NCBI GenBank assembly: GCA_922989275.2
Contig: OV277863.1
Span: 18,566,001-18,630,000, forward strand
Source: Gari tellinella
Taxonomy: Eukaryota > Mollusca > Bivalvia > Cardiida > Psammobiidae
DNA: 64,000 nt
Direction of reading: 5' to 3'
In this document: piece after piece, positions 33,987 through 45,704 of the stretch
How the letters are laid out: every line of letters starts with the position of its first letter
Numbering within the stretch: position 1 is the stretch's first letter
The notes under the pieces: generated by a model
Database searches by the model: none
Seen by the model: the letters and a program-made list of their open reading frames with translations, nothing else
Told to the model about the DNA's origin: nothing
Position numbers and translations under genes: made by a program

Positions 33987-34185
33987 CCCATTATCACATA
34001 GCCCTTTCTAGTTTTGAAGACAGGTGACCACTTAAAGCAGGTCGCGCCTAAAGGCGCATCTTGATTTACTTTAAGCCTGATTTTAACTTCCATCAACAAA
34101 AGATAAAGAGAACTATATTTCTAACGGACTTGGTGCTTATTGACTGTATAAAGTCGAACTATGTTTTCCGTGGAGGAATAAATTA
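33987..34185. mobile_element. family B element, copy 5, truncated by a family E insertion
   Basis: TTAA 33983-33986, the 'ccattatcacatagccc' left end and a decayed hairpin, running to 'gtggaggaataaatTA' where E3 begins. Confidence 0.7.
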
Positions 34186-34556
34186 CAGTGCTCCCTCCCT
34201 ATAACGACTCTCCTAACAACGACTCCCTCCTTACACCGACCATTGCCACATTTCCCTAAACAAGAAAATTATGTCAAACTCTTTCCTGCTGCAATAACGT
34301 CTGCTTAAAATTGTCGTCTGCTGTTTTTTCTCAAAGTTAAATATAAGAGAACATTTTGGTAGAAGGTATATAAGGACGAACGATAAACAGCAGCTTGAAT
34401 CCAGATCAGACGCCGCGTTACGCGGCGTCTGATCTGGATTCAAGTTGTTTGCAAATGCAAGCCAATTCTTAATTGTTCCTCCCTACAACGACTCCCTCCG
34501 AACAACACACACACTATGTGTCTCCCATTGGATGTCGTGGTAGAGAGGGAGCGCTG
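34186..34556 (+). mobile_element. family E TA MITE, copy 3
   Basis: CAGTGCTCCCTCCCTATAAC to GAGAGGGAGCGCTG, TA at 34184-34185 and 34557-34558. Hairpin CAGCTTGAATCCAGATCAGA / CGCCGCGTTACGCGGCG. Confidence 0.9.
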
Positions 34557-34559
34557 TAC

Positions 34560-35165
34560 AGGTGAGTATAGGAAGTAATGGAATAATGGACTTACCAACT
34601 TGTGAGTTGAACACCTGCAGGATCCTCTGTCAACTGCTTGTTCGTAGCAGGCACAGTAACATCGACCACCGACCTTCTTCTTCAGCCTTCATGATCGCCT
34701 CTCAAACCTTAAGTTGTCAACACACAAACCATACAATCAGTTATAGTCAAGAGGTGTATCATTTTACACGGCAACACACTAGGGCATACATACCCACCCG
34801 GGTGTTAAGTATGCTACACTCGTATACCCATGGGTATACGCAGAGCTACATATTAGGCGAGAACAATTTTGAAATACAAATATTAACTGCCTCCACCATA
34901 GATTCTAATACATTATCTCAGTATCCTAGACCGTTTTATTATCTAACCCGACCGAGTATACATGTGGTGGTTATTTGGAAATAGTTTTTATCCTGATAAG
35001 ACTTCACGTAACGTAATTGACAAACATTAGGCTAATTAAGTAACGTAAAGACGTAAACCCCTACCCTCGAACCTACTTTCGGTTTCCCCAACCAAAAAAC
35101 AAGCTCTGTCATAAAACTATTGAACTATGTCAATACACATTATCTGCTTTCTGTTTGATGACTCG
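34560..35165. other. no gene; short palindromes
   Basis: Perfect palindromes CACCCGGGTG (34797) and GTATACCCATGGGTATAC (34823) occur close together. The 140-residue plus frame here has no recognised motif. Confidence 0.45.
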
Positions 35166-35170
35166 ATCAG

Positions 35171-35372
35171 CCACAGGCAATGGTACCGACCGATTTTTTT
35201 TGTTGCATAAACTTAGATCTGGATATAGATCTTAGCGAAAGGGCGGAGAAAAAGAAATTGAATTATTATTTTTTCTATTTTTTTCTCCGCTCTTTTGCTA
35301 TACATATATACATGTACATGTATATCCAGATCTAATTTTATGCAAAAATAATCGGTCGGTACCATTGCCTGT
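35171..35372. mobile_element. ~200-bp foldback element
   Basis: Left CCACAGGCAATGGTACCGAC, right GTCGGTACCATTGCCTGTGG, exact inverted copies. Inner arms 'agatctggatat' / 'atatccagatct' and 'gcggagaaaaa' / 'tttttctccgc' also pair. A 12-bp direct duplication 'gactc.atcag' / 'gactcagtc' may flank it. Confidence 0.8.
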
Positions 35373-35534
35373 GGACTCAGTCTGTTGTAGCAACACAAAT
35401 AAGCCTTATTTAGACGAGTTGTAGCTTTAAACGGAACAGGAGCTAAATATGAGAAGATTTATAGCTACATTCTTAATATGTGAATTACGAGTGTTATCGA
35501 CATGTACAGTACTGAACCTTATTAAATTAAATTG

Positions 35535-35582
35535 ATAATCGCCATCGAATTGCCATCGAATTGCCATCGAATTGCCATCGAA
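35535..35582. repeat. 11-bp tandem repeat GCCATCGAATT
   Basis: Four copies next to the left inverted end. The same unit is at 41785-41818 next to the right end. Confidence 0.85.
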
Positions 35583-35884
35583 TCGGGCGCTTTGAAAATC
35601 GATTAAGCTAAAAAATCGTTTCAAGCGATTTTTCCGAAGCGGTTGTAACAAAAAAGGAATCGATAAAATTTAACGAAAAATATTAGCGAAAATATGCAAT
35701 CAGCATCAACAGACATAATTGACCGAGTGCTAACTTACAAAATTGTAATATATATATTCATTTAAATTTCCCCAGAAGAGGAAATGTTACATATATCGAT
35801 CACGGGGTTAGAAATAAACGCGAACCTATTTAGGTATTCTCCCGCGCTATGAAGACAAATATGTTAAATTGATACCGCCTTCGG

Positions 35885-36102
35885 TACAGTCCGGCATAGC
35901 CCAGTGGGCTAACGGGTTGTGTTTTGCTCTCTTTGTCGCCGCCGGGTCCCGAGTTCTAATCCCACCAGAGCTCAAAATATTTTTATTATTGAAATGCATT
36001 TTTAAACAGAATTTTTTGTTCTAGACTTATTCTTACCCGTCTAAGAGTTCGATATATATTTAAAAATTACTATTTTTAAGCTAAATCTGGTTGCGAGTCT
36101 CT
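35885..36102 (-). mobile_element. family T element, copy 2 (one end), with tRNA-like sequence
   Basis: The terminal repeat 'TGGTTGCGAGTCTCT' next to TTAA 36103-36106 matches T1, and homology extends inward ('ttactatttttaa'). The tRNA-like part (35889-35970) has TAGCCCAGTGGGCTAAC and GAGTTCTAATCCCACCAGAG. The opposite end was not found. Confidence 0.7.
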
Positions 36103-36144
36103 TTAAATCATGTGACTGAATTCTCTATGATGCGACTTTTCAAA

Positions 36145-36406
36145 ATCATCTTGAAGACGGTAGTAGCAGTAGCGGAAAAAGTGGAGGCGGTAATAGTAAC
36201 AGTAGTAACAGAAATAGTTATAAGTAATAGTTTTATTATTGAAGTAGTAGAAGTGGTAGACGTAGTAGTAGTAGTGGTGGTGGTCGTAGTAGTAGTTATA
36301 GTAGTAGAAGTAGTGGTAGTAGTAGTAGTGGTAGTAGTAGTAGAAGTAGTAGTAGTAGTAGTAGTTGTTGTAGTAGTTGTATTAGTAGTACATGTAGTAG
36401 TAGTAA

Positions 36407-36450
<44 letters not shown>

Positions 36451-36488
36451 AGACATGTAGTACATGTAGTAGTAGAAGTAGTAGTAAA
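36145..36488. repeat. GTA trinucleotide microsatellite
   Basis: About 340 bp of (GTA/GTG)n with interruptions. It opens poly-Val and poly-Thr frames that are not genes. Confidence 0.95.
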
Positions 36489-36499
36489 ATACATCGTCT

Positions 36500-37490
36500 A
36501 GTTTATTATAGCTTATTAATCCTGAAAATTCAAGTGAACAATTCAAGTTTCGAATTAAATATGACATTAATAGTTTACAATAGATTAAACAAAATACTCT
36601 GAACACACGGATCCTTTATGAGACATCTGCTCTGGGTCTATAGTGTTTCTACATGATAAGTGTAAACTTGACAAGTTCACTGTACAAAATACATTGAATT
36701 TTACGCGTCACTATGGGTCACAGCTAGGGTTAATTTAAGTTGTAATGACGATTCTACGTCAGGTCAGATCAATCACTGTTTGACATATTATTACGATGTA
36801 CAAACGTTTAATAAATGGGACACAATCCAGCAGTGCAGACTCATATCATAATTATGCAGTATAATGCCGCGTCTGGTCTGAGTCTACACTGTTTTCTAAC
36901 AGCATTTTCTATCAATCTAAAACAAATATATAAAACATAGAACAGCACTCTTTGAATGAAAAGTGGATTCATCCATTCTCTTCTATTCTATTGTAATAAG
37001 GAATTTTTAGCAATGTACGTTTTATACTGCAATCAGAAGAGTGTTCTTTAAACGGTCATAAAACCTTAAACAGACACGGTCGCCCGCTGTGTCTGGTGGT
37101 CTGAGTTGACATTCCGGATTGAATGTTTATTACACATACCAAATACGACTTAAATGGAGTCACCAATTAGTGCAGTCATAAGCGGATGTAAATCCTCCGA
37201 ATTTAGTGAATTTACCATAGAACCACGAATTTAAAAAAATCATTTTCTTTGTCACAATACACAAATAGTTTTAATCACATTGGCCCACTTGGATTTGGTT
37301 GGTTTCAAAGAATAAAAGCCATGTAAAGGAAACTACAAACATTCTAATGTATCGGTATATCAGTTATTTCTTGCTGTTTGCAAAATCCTGATCAGATGAA
37401 AAGTACGTAATCAAGGATCCACACTGTCTAAAAACCTTAGTCAGGAGTCGATCTGCACGATTATAACTTAAAAGACTGTGCCATGTGCTG
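36500..37490. other. no gene; decayed hairpin fragments
   Basis: Includes a decayed core-like piece at 36830-36895 ('tgcagactc...gccgcgtctggtctgagtctacactg'). It forms the spacer between the two complementary microsatellites. Confidence 0.45.
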
Positions 37491-37496
37491 TTGAAA

Positions 37497-37980
37497 TAAA
37501 CTTACAACTACAACTATTACTACTACTATTTCTATTATTACTACTATTACTACTACTACTACTACTGATACTACTACTACCACTACTACTACTACTACTT
37601 TTTCTAATGATACTACTAGTAATGCTACTACAACTACTACCACCACCTACACGACAAATATATTCTCAAATTTCTGATAAAATAACTACAACCACAACGA
37701 TAACTACTACTACCACTACTATGAATGCTACTATTAAGAATGCTGCTACTTAGTACTACTGCTACTGATATGACAGCTGATTTCTTCTACAACTACTACC
37801 ACTACTACTACTACTACTACTTCTACTACTACTACAACAACAATTACTACAACTACTGCTTCTACAACAACAACTACTACTAGTACTACTACTAAAACTA
37901 CTACTATCACTACTACTACCACAACCATCTTCGCTACTACCATTGCTGCTGCTACCACTACAACAACTGTCACTACTTCC
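37497..37980. repeat. TAC/ACT trinucleotide microsatellite
   Basis: Reverse complement of the GTA tract, about 480 bp with interruptions, immediately before the satellite array. Confidence 0.95.
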
Positions 37981-37983
37981 ACT

Positions 37984-40900
37984 GTCAGCTTTTGTTTCCA
38001 ACCTATTTTAGCAGAAAATAAAGCCAATTAGACTATAAATTGCCAACAACTTCTTTTTTTATATAGATTCATTCTACCATCTTGGAATATATCTGCTGTT
38101 TCTATATATTTCCTTCAGAAAAGTGTTATTATGTATCAAAATAATTGATTGGTTAACTTTTCGGTTTATAAAAAAGCGTTTGAAATAAATTTCGCTCTGC
38201 GAAAGCTAATTTACTCCGACCGAAGAAGCTGAATGCCGACATATTTTGCCGCTTGACTATTTTTTAAAATCATGTAATGCTAATGCATGTATTCCATCAT
38301 ATTCAAGTCTGTCAGCTTTTGTTTTAAACCTATTTGAGCAGAAAATAGAGCTGATTTGGCTTTTAAATTTGCCAATAATGGCATTTTTATAGAGATTACG
38401 CCTACCATCTTGGAATAATTATCTGCTGTTTCAATATATTTCCTTCAGAAAAGTGTTATTATGTATCAAAATAATTGATCGGTTAACTTTTCGGTTTATA
38501 AAAAAGCGTTCGAAATAAATTTTGCTTCTGCGAAAGCTAATTTATTCTGACCGAAGAAGCTGAATGTCGACATATTTTGCCGCTTGACTATTTTTTAAAA
38601 TCATGTAATGCTAATTCATGTATTCCATAATATTCATGTCTGTCACTGTGTCAGCTTTTGTTTTAAACCTATTTGAGCAGAAAATTGAGCTGATTTGGCT
38701 ATTTAATTTGCCAATAATTGCATTTTTATAGAGATTACGCCTACCATCTTGGAATAATTATCTGCTGTTTCTATATATTTCCCTCAGAAAAGTGTTATTA
38801 TGTATCAAAATAATTGATCGGTTAACTTTTCGGTTTATAAAAAAGCGTTCGAAATAAATTTCGCTTCTGCGAAAGCTAATTTACTCCGACCAAAGAAGCT
38901 GAATGTCGACATATTTTGCCGCTTGACTATTTTTTAAAATCATGTAATGCTTATTCATTTATTCCATAATATTCAAGTCTGTCACTGTGTCAGCTTTTGT
39001 TTTAAACCTATTTGAGCAGAAAATTGAGCTGATTTGGCTATCTAATTTGCCAATAATTGCATTTTTATAGAGATTACGCCTACCATCTTGGAATAATTAT
39101 CTGCTGTTTCTATATATATTTCCTACAGAAAAGTGTTATTATGTATGAAAATAATTGATCAGTTAACTTTTCGGTTTATAAAAAAGCGTTCGAAATAAAT
39201 TTTGCTTCTGTGATAGCTAATTTACTCCGACCGAAGAAGCTGAATGTCGACATATTTTGCTGCTTGACTATTTTTTAAAATCATGTAATGCTAATTCATG
39301 TATTCCATAATATTCAAGTCTGTCACTGTGTCAGCTTTTGTTTTAAACCTATTTGAGCAGAAAAATTGAGCTGATTTGGCTATTTAATTTGCCAATAATT
39401 GCATTTTTTTAGAGATTACGCCTACCATCTTGGAATAATTATCTGCTGTTGCTATATATTTCCTTCAGAAAAGTGTTATTATGTATCAAAATAATTAATC
39501 GGTTAACTTTTCGGTTTATAAAAAAGCGTTCGAAATAAATTTTGCTTCTGCGAAAGCTAATTTATTCTGACCGAAGAAGCTAAATGTCGACATAATTTGC
39601 CGCTTGACTATTTTTTAAAATCATGTAATGCTAATGCATGTTTATCATAATATTCAAGTCTGTCAGCTTTTGTTTTAAACCTATTTGAGCAGAAAATAGA
39701 GCTGATTTGGCTATTTAATTTGCCAATAATTGCATTTTTATAGAGATAACGCCTACCATCTTGGAATAATTATCTGCTGTTTCTATATATATTTCCTACA
39801 GAAAAGTGTTATTATGTATTAAAATAATTGATTGGTTAACTTTTCGGTTTATAAAAAAGCGTTTGAAATAAATTTTGCTTCTGCGATAGCTAATTTACTC
39901 CGACCGAAGAAGCTGAATGTCGACATATTTTGCTGCTTGACTATTTTTTAAAATCATGTAATGCTAATGCATGTATTCCATAATATTCAAGTCTGTCACT
40001 GTGTCAGCTTTTGTTTTAAACATATTTGAGCAGAAAATTGAGCTGATTTGGCTATTTAATTTGCCAATACATGTAATTGCATTTTTTTAGAGATTACGCC
40101 TACCATCTTGGAATAATTATCTGCTGTTGCTATATATTTCCTTCAGAAAAGTGTTATTATGTATCAAAATAATTAATCGGTTAACTTTTCGGTTTATAAA
40201 AAAGCGTTCGAAATAAATTTTGCTTCTGCGAAAGCTAATTTATTCTGACCGAAGAAGCTGAATGTCGACATAATTTGCCGCTTGACTATTTTTTAAAATC
40301 ATGTAATGCTAATGCATGTTTATCATAATATTCAAGTCTGTCAGCTTTTGTTTTAAACCTATTTGAGCAGAAAATAGAGCTGATTTGGCTATTTAATTTG
40401 CCAATAATTGCATTTTTATAGAGATAACGCCTACCATCTTGGAATAATTATCTGCTGTTACTATATATTTCCTTCAGAAAAGTGGTATTATGTATCAAAA
40501 TAATTGATCGGTTAACTTTTCGGTGTTTAAAAAAGCATTCGAAATAAATTTCGCTCCTGCGAAAGCTAATTTACTCCGACCGAAGAAGCTGAATGTCGAC
40601 ATAATTTGCCGCTTTACTATTTTTTAAAATCATGTAATGCTAATGCATGTTTATCATAATATTCAAGTCTGTCAGCTTTTGTTTTAAACCTATTTGAGCA
40701 GAAAATAGAGCTGATTTGGCTATTTAATTTGCCAATAATTGCATTTTTATAGAGATAACGCCTACCATCTTGGAATAATTATCTGCTGTTGCTATATATT
40801 TCCTTCAGAAAAGTGGTATTATGTATCAAAATAATTGATCGGTTAACTTTTCGGTGTTTAAAAAAGCGTTCAAAATAAATTTCGCTCCTGCGAAAGCTAA

Positions 40901-41285
40901 TTTATAGGACCGAAGAAGCTGAATGTCGACATATTTTGCTGCTTGACTATTTTTTAAAATCATGTAATGCAAATGCATGAACGTAGATTATAGATCTAAT
41001 CTATGTTCCTGATAATATTCAAGTCTGTCAGCTTTTGTTTTAAACCTATTTGAGCAGAAAATAGAGCTTTTTTTGCAATGTAAATTGCGATTATTGCATT
41101 TTTATAGAGATTCAGCCTACCATCTTGGAATATATATGCTGTTTCTATATATTTCCTTCAGAAAAAGTGTTATTTTGTGTCAAATAAGTTATCGGTTAAC
41201 GAATAAATCATTAAATGCATTTTTATCGAGAATCGGCCTACCATCTTTAAGGGAATTTTCTGCTGTTACTATATTTCATTTTTTA
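37984..41285. repeat. ~337-bp satellite array, about ten units
   Basis: Units begin GTCAGCTTTTGTTTTAAAC at 37984, 38311, 38650, 38989, 39330, 39662, 40003, 40340, 40671 and 41027; the first and last are diverged. Spacing is 327, 339, 339, 341, 332, 341, 337, 331 and 356 bp. The last full unit has an extra 'gtagattatagatctaatctat' palindrome. Variants alternate (see finding). Noncoding. Confidence 0.95.
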
Positions 41286-41885
41286 GGGTAAATCTTCTTT
41301 CACCATATGCTAAACTTTGTTCAGTATTATATGACATATTGTAGACTTGATATTTAAGTTGTTTGTATATCTATATCCATAGTTTGAAGCTTTGTACGAG
41401 TTATACCGGTACATATTCGAGTTCCGATTTGTACCAGTGTCAGCGGCACAACTCTCAATTGTATCAGATTCTTTTTCTACATTGAACCTGTTAAAAATTG
41501 CTAGTCTAGAAATCTATACTCCTGATTTTTTAATCATTCAGTTAAATTATTATATGATTATCATCTGAAAACAGAATAAGTTTATGTATTTTTGTGCATG
41601 GTCCGATAGAGAAAAAAAATGGCGGCTTAAACAATGTGATTTAGCGGTATACTGTATAATAGCTATCGCTTATCAGATTAAACGAAACTAATTCTCTCAA
41701 CCAATCAGATTTTGGCAAATTATAGAAGCGCAAAGCGAATCGAATCGCCTATAATTAATCGCGTTAATCGAATCGCAAGCGAATCGCCATCGAATTGCCA
41801 TCGAATTGCCATCGAATCGCAAAAATTGTTAATTTAATAAGGTTCAGTACTGTACGCATATAATACACTACATAGTGTAAGACTC

Positions 41886-42025
41886 AGATAAGGGGAGGTA
41901 ACGCCGATTTACAAAGCTAAACCCCTTAAGCCTGTACCAACCCTATGGTATGCCTATAGTCTACTCATTACTCATTCTTATAAGAAGTAACACCATAGGG
42001 GTTTGTGCAGACATATAGGGAAAAT
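41886..42025. mobile_element. family C fragment, copy 5
   Basis: 'ctcagataaggggaggtaac', 'ccaaccctatggtatg' and 'aagaagtaacaccatagg' with a decayed palindrome. It starts about 30 bp after the 6.35-kb block. Confidence 0.6.
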
Positions 42026-42105
42026 ACATAGATTACTTTTATTTACTTTCTCTTCATACAGGTCTCCTTTACAGTGTGCACAGGTTTTCGGCGCGTACGC
42101 TATGA

Positions 42106-42127
42106 CCCCCCCCCCCCCCCCCCCCCC
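42106..42127. repeat. poly-C tract
   Basis: 22 C residues. A poly-A tract follows at 42206-42219. Confidence 0.95.
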
Positions 42128-42229
42128 ATAAATCTTTCAAAATGAGTCAAAATACATCCATATGTTCAACAAACATCCTTAACAAATGTTTCAAGAAGTT
42201 TCAAAAAAAAAAAAAAAATTGTATCATAT

Positions 42230-42660
42230 ATGTATACAATGAGAAGGTGGATGTGTATTCAGAGCCATCAACTTCCCAACCTTGTCATTTTCTCATTTTT
42301 GGACCGATTTTGACAAATGATGGCTTATTATTTACATTTAACAGTTCTGTTCAAAGAAAGTTAGCTCACAGCCCAAGCAAGACACGAGCACAAGTGAAGA
42401 AATAAAAAGTTCGATAGGCACCTTATATCGGAATCCTTCTGTCACCTTAATTTTTGGACTTGTTCGTCAGTCATTCACTGATTCAGCGATTACATGTAAC
42501 AAGTGCATTTGCGACCATGCATTACACCATGGTACGGGTAATTAATAGAAAATGAAATATATAATAAATACCTTTTGAATTATCGGTAAATGAGCATTTC
42601 TGTTACGAAATAAATTTCTAGATAACTTTCGTTTTCAAGTCTGTTGACAAACGTATATGA
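42230..42660. other. no recognised feature
   Basis: Noncoding. Confidence 0.4.
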
Positions 42661-42662
42661 TC

Positions 42663-42895
42663 ATTGGTCGTATTCGAATCATCGAGTTTGTTGTCAACGA
42701 AAACTGGGCGGAGCAAATGCGCGAAGATTTACTGATGACAACAATTTTGACCCGACTCGAATCGAAATTGTGGTCAAAGATTTGATGGTTTGACAACATT
42801 TTGTCAACGGAAAACATCAAGTGATGATTCGAATAGAACTTGTTGACAACTATTCCAATTCACGCGATAGTTGTCCTGATTCGAATACGACCAAT
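42663..42895. mobile_element. ~233-bp foldback element
   Basis: Left ATTGGTCGTATTCGAATCA, right TGATTCGAATACGACCAAT, exact inverted copies. Repeated 'gacaac' and 'tgtcaac' motifs inside, several inverted. Confidence 0.8.
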
Positions 42896-42899
42896 TGAG

Positions 42900-44220
42900 A
42901 CGGTTGACTTTTTGCGTCATTTCCTGCTTTGAAGCTGGTTCTCGGTTTCGCTAGAATGAGAATAGTTTGACTGGGCAACCAGTCGTTTGTTTGGGAAAAT
43001 TTTGCGTGACGGATAGTTTCCGACTAAGGGGTCTCCCCACCCTTCGAGTCCCCATGCGCGTGTTCGCCGATTGCTTTGAATTTTTTACCAATTATCGTCA
43101 AAGAAAACTGTTTGCTGTAAACAATGAGCCATCATCTGTCCAGATCGTCCAAGATTTGACAAAATGACAGGGTTGGGAACCTGAGGGTTGCTTCTGCAAG
43201 GGGCTTTTTCATGGCAGCCTTTACTATTTTACTTATATAAATTAGCAAAAAAAATTTTTTTTTTAAATTTCATGAAACTTCAGGAAATGTTCTTTTATGA
43301 TGATTATTGAATGTATGGATAGATTTTGGGGTATTTTATCCACGTTTGGTGGTGGTGGAGGGGGTTATAGCAGCTAGGGGTAGTGTCATAGCCAACGGGC
43401 CGAATGCCTATGCTTTACAGTACACTAGTTACTACTTTGATCTACTTACATAATCAGGGAAAATTCAATATCCTGTAACGTATAAAAACGCTACATCGTA
43501 CACTCCAACAACGAGTGATATTATCACATGTGCGACTAATTAACGTACTCACACAAATCACGTACACAACACAGATAACCAAGGTATAGTCCTATGCAAT
43601 ATGCACATTATAGAACATCGAGTATTGGATTTTATGTAGATTCGACTGGATATCTCCTGTAGACAGCATAGCTAGCGATAGGTCTTGCCAAAAACACTTT
43701 GTTTCAAAAAGTCAATCAATAACTAAAGCATCACTGAATGTTTCCTCTGCTGGCCAAATCAAACGACGTAACGGAGATTTCCATGTTAAATCACTTGTGT
43801 ACGGTGTTATGTAAATTCCGAGTGTCGTTGTGTCTGATTATTGTGTTCCTTTGAGCACTAAAAAGATGATGTCTGCTTCAAACTTATTGACAGCAGATTA
43901 CGAAATAAGTCTATTCACTATCGATTGTTATGACATCATAACTTAATTTACAGCCATAATGTCGTCTGCTTTCAAACGCTGCTTTTAGACCTATATAGTT
44001 CCATGGATTAGAATGATTTAATAATGGATTTTATCACCATTTAGGGTATATAGTTAGATCTATATATAGCTGTGAATGTAAATTACTTCCTTGTTCGATA
44101 GTCTGTTTTGTGTTGTACGATAACAAACGGCATACACCGGGCCTTAACCCTTCCATGACCACATTGGTCTAGAGGGGATTTACATGTACCCCTTCACTGC
44201 CATAGTGTTGTTTGCTTCAA
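42900..44220. other. no recognised feature
   Basis: About 1.3 kb of noncoding sequence. A poly-A/poly-T stretch is at 43246-43266 and a G-rich 'ggtggtggtggaggggg' at 43349-43366. Confidence 0.45.
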
Positions 44221-44243
44221 TATTGTTGTCTGTAATTTTGCTT

Positions 44244-44274
44244 CCGTCCGTCCGTCCGCCCGTCCGTTTGTATC
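44244..44274. repeat. CCGT tetranucleotide tract
   Basis: TCCGTCCGTCCGTCCGCCCGTCCG, preceded by 'aggggatttacatgtacccct', like the 6532 tract. Confidence 0.75.
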
Positions 44275-44587
44275 CCTTTTTCAGGGTGCATATCCTACAC
44301 TACATAAGCAAAGGATACAAAATTGCGTTATCAAAAAGTTTAAGCTGACAGTCAATTGGTAGATATAGGTTTCGCAGTTTCCTATGTAAACTATAGATGA
44401 ATTTTGTGCGCTGAACCGTGACTGAGCTTTTCTATTTATTAAAGTTGCAACCATTCCATGTTATGGGTAAGTTAGGGTTCAAACCTTAACTTGATATTTA
44501 AAATAAGATTTTGAGTCCTATATGTCATCGTGGTCGAGGTAGTAGAGTAATGTGTTACTGAGTTAGGTCATGATCGAATTCGATACC

Positions 44588-44780
44588 CAGGGCTCCAGAT
44601 AAGAGGTAGTTTTTTCAACAAATCCAACATGTTCTCACTCATTTCAGCACCAAATCCTATGGTGTTACTACTCATTAGAATCGTCTCGAAGAGACGATTC
44701 TAATGAGTAGTGACACCATAGGGTTTAATTCAGAAATAAAGATTTTAAGTTTTGAAAAACTACCCTTATCTGGTGCTCTG
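44588..44780. mobile_element. family C element, copy 6
   Basis: CAGGGCTCCAGATAAGAGG to TTATCTGGTGCTCTG. Exact 6-bp flanking duplication GATACC on both sides. Perfect palindrome ACTCATTAGAATCGTCTC / GAAGAGACGATTCTAATGAG. Confidence 0.9.
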
Positions 44781-45020
44781 GATACCCAGTGAATCCTTCT
44801 TTTTCTTTTTCTTTTTCTTTTGTTTGGTAAGGCATTTTTATACTACACATGACGATAACCACAATGAATCTTTACTAATTGTTCAGTATGTAAATAATAT
44901 ATATTATTCAATTCCTTATTACATTTAGGTATAACCACATTGTCCACTGGAATTGCCCATTGACATATAACTTATATAGCGTAACCTTAAAGGTATTCCT
45001 AATTTACCTTACCCATTTAA

Positions 45021-45495
45021 CCCTTAACCTGATAGCCTATTTCTAGTATTGAAGATATGTGACTACTTAACCCTTTACCTGATAGCCTATTTCTAGAACT
45101 AAAGATAGGTGACTACTTAAAGCAGGCTGAAAGTAAAGCAGAATGCGCCTTGGGGCGCATTCTGCTTTACTTTCAGCCTGTTTTAAGCTAGCATGTGCTA
45201 TAATATAGAAAATATTCCCTATAATACATATTCATTACTGATTAAATTGGAACTATTTTTTTCAGCGGATGAATAAATCATATCCGCTAAAAGGCGCTTC
45301 TATTGGGGAAAGGGTTAAAGCAGGTTGAAAGTAAGGCGCATTCTGCTTTACTTTCAGCCTGCTTTAAGCTATTATCTGCTAGAATAAGGAAAGTATTAAA
45401 TATGACACATATTAATTACGGTATAATTTGGAACTATTTTCTTCAGCGGATGAATAAAATGCATGTGCTAAAAGTCGCTCCCATAAGGGAAAGGG
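45021..45495 (+). mobile_element. family B TTAA MITE, copy 6a (outer), split by another family B
   Basis: TTAA 45017-45020 and 45496-45499. The left part ends 'gtgactacTTAA' and the right part resumes 'TTAAagcaggttg'. Its hairpin lacks one inner arm (GAAAGTAAGGCGCATTCTGC). Confidence 0.9.
45071..45314 (+). mobile_element. family B TTAA MITE, copy 6b (inner)
   Basis: 244 bp inserted in the TTAA of copy 6a with TTAA at 45067-45070 and 45315-45318. Full hairpin with GCGCCTTGGGGCGC centre. Same length as B2, B7 and B10. Confidence 0.95.
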
Positions 45496-45499
45496 TTAA

Positions 45500-45700
45500 C
45501 CGTTAACGACAAGTATACTCGACATTTAGAAAGAGTGTACTCTACCTGTCCCCTGAAAACAGTGAATATCCAGATCAGAGGGCTCCTTAAGCAGCACTCT
45601 GATCAGGGCAACACTGTTTATCATTCTTCAATTGCCATACATAAATAGACTTAATTGGAAACTGGAATTGCCCATTGACATTTCAGTGATAAATGAATAA
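45500..45700. mobile_element. family G element, copy 5
   Basis: 'aagtatactcgac', 'gaaaacagtgaatatcc / GATCAGAGGGCTCC' and the complementary arm. It follows directly on copy B6a. Confidence 0.65.
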
Positions 45701-45704
45701 TGCA

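Larger units (their letters stand above)
35507..41852. mobile_element. 6.35-kb block bounded by inverted TA-type ends
   Basis: Left end CAGTACTGAACCTTATTAAA after TA 35505-35506; right end TTTAATAAGGTTCAGTACTG before TA 41853-41854. About 25 bp are exactly inverted. Subterminal 11-bp repeats (GCCATCGAATT, four at the left, three at the right) are in direct, not inverted, orientation. Inside are family T copy 2, GTA and TAC microsatellites and a satellite array. No transposase seen. It could be one composite element or two oppositely oriented short elements. Confidence 0.55.

Noticed and set aside
34562..34984. 140-residue frame at 34.6 kb as a gene
   Set aside because: No motif, low-complexity composition, starts at the end of a family E element and contains palindromic simple sequence.
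36091..38027. Long poly-Val, poly-Thr, poly-Leu and poly-Ser frames
   Set aside because: Translations of GTA/TAC microsatellites on both strands.
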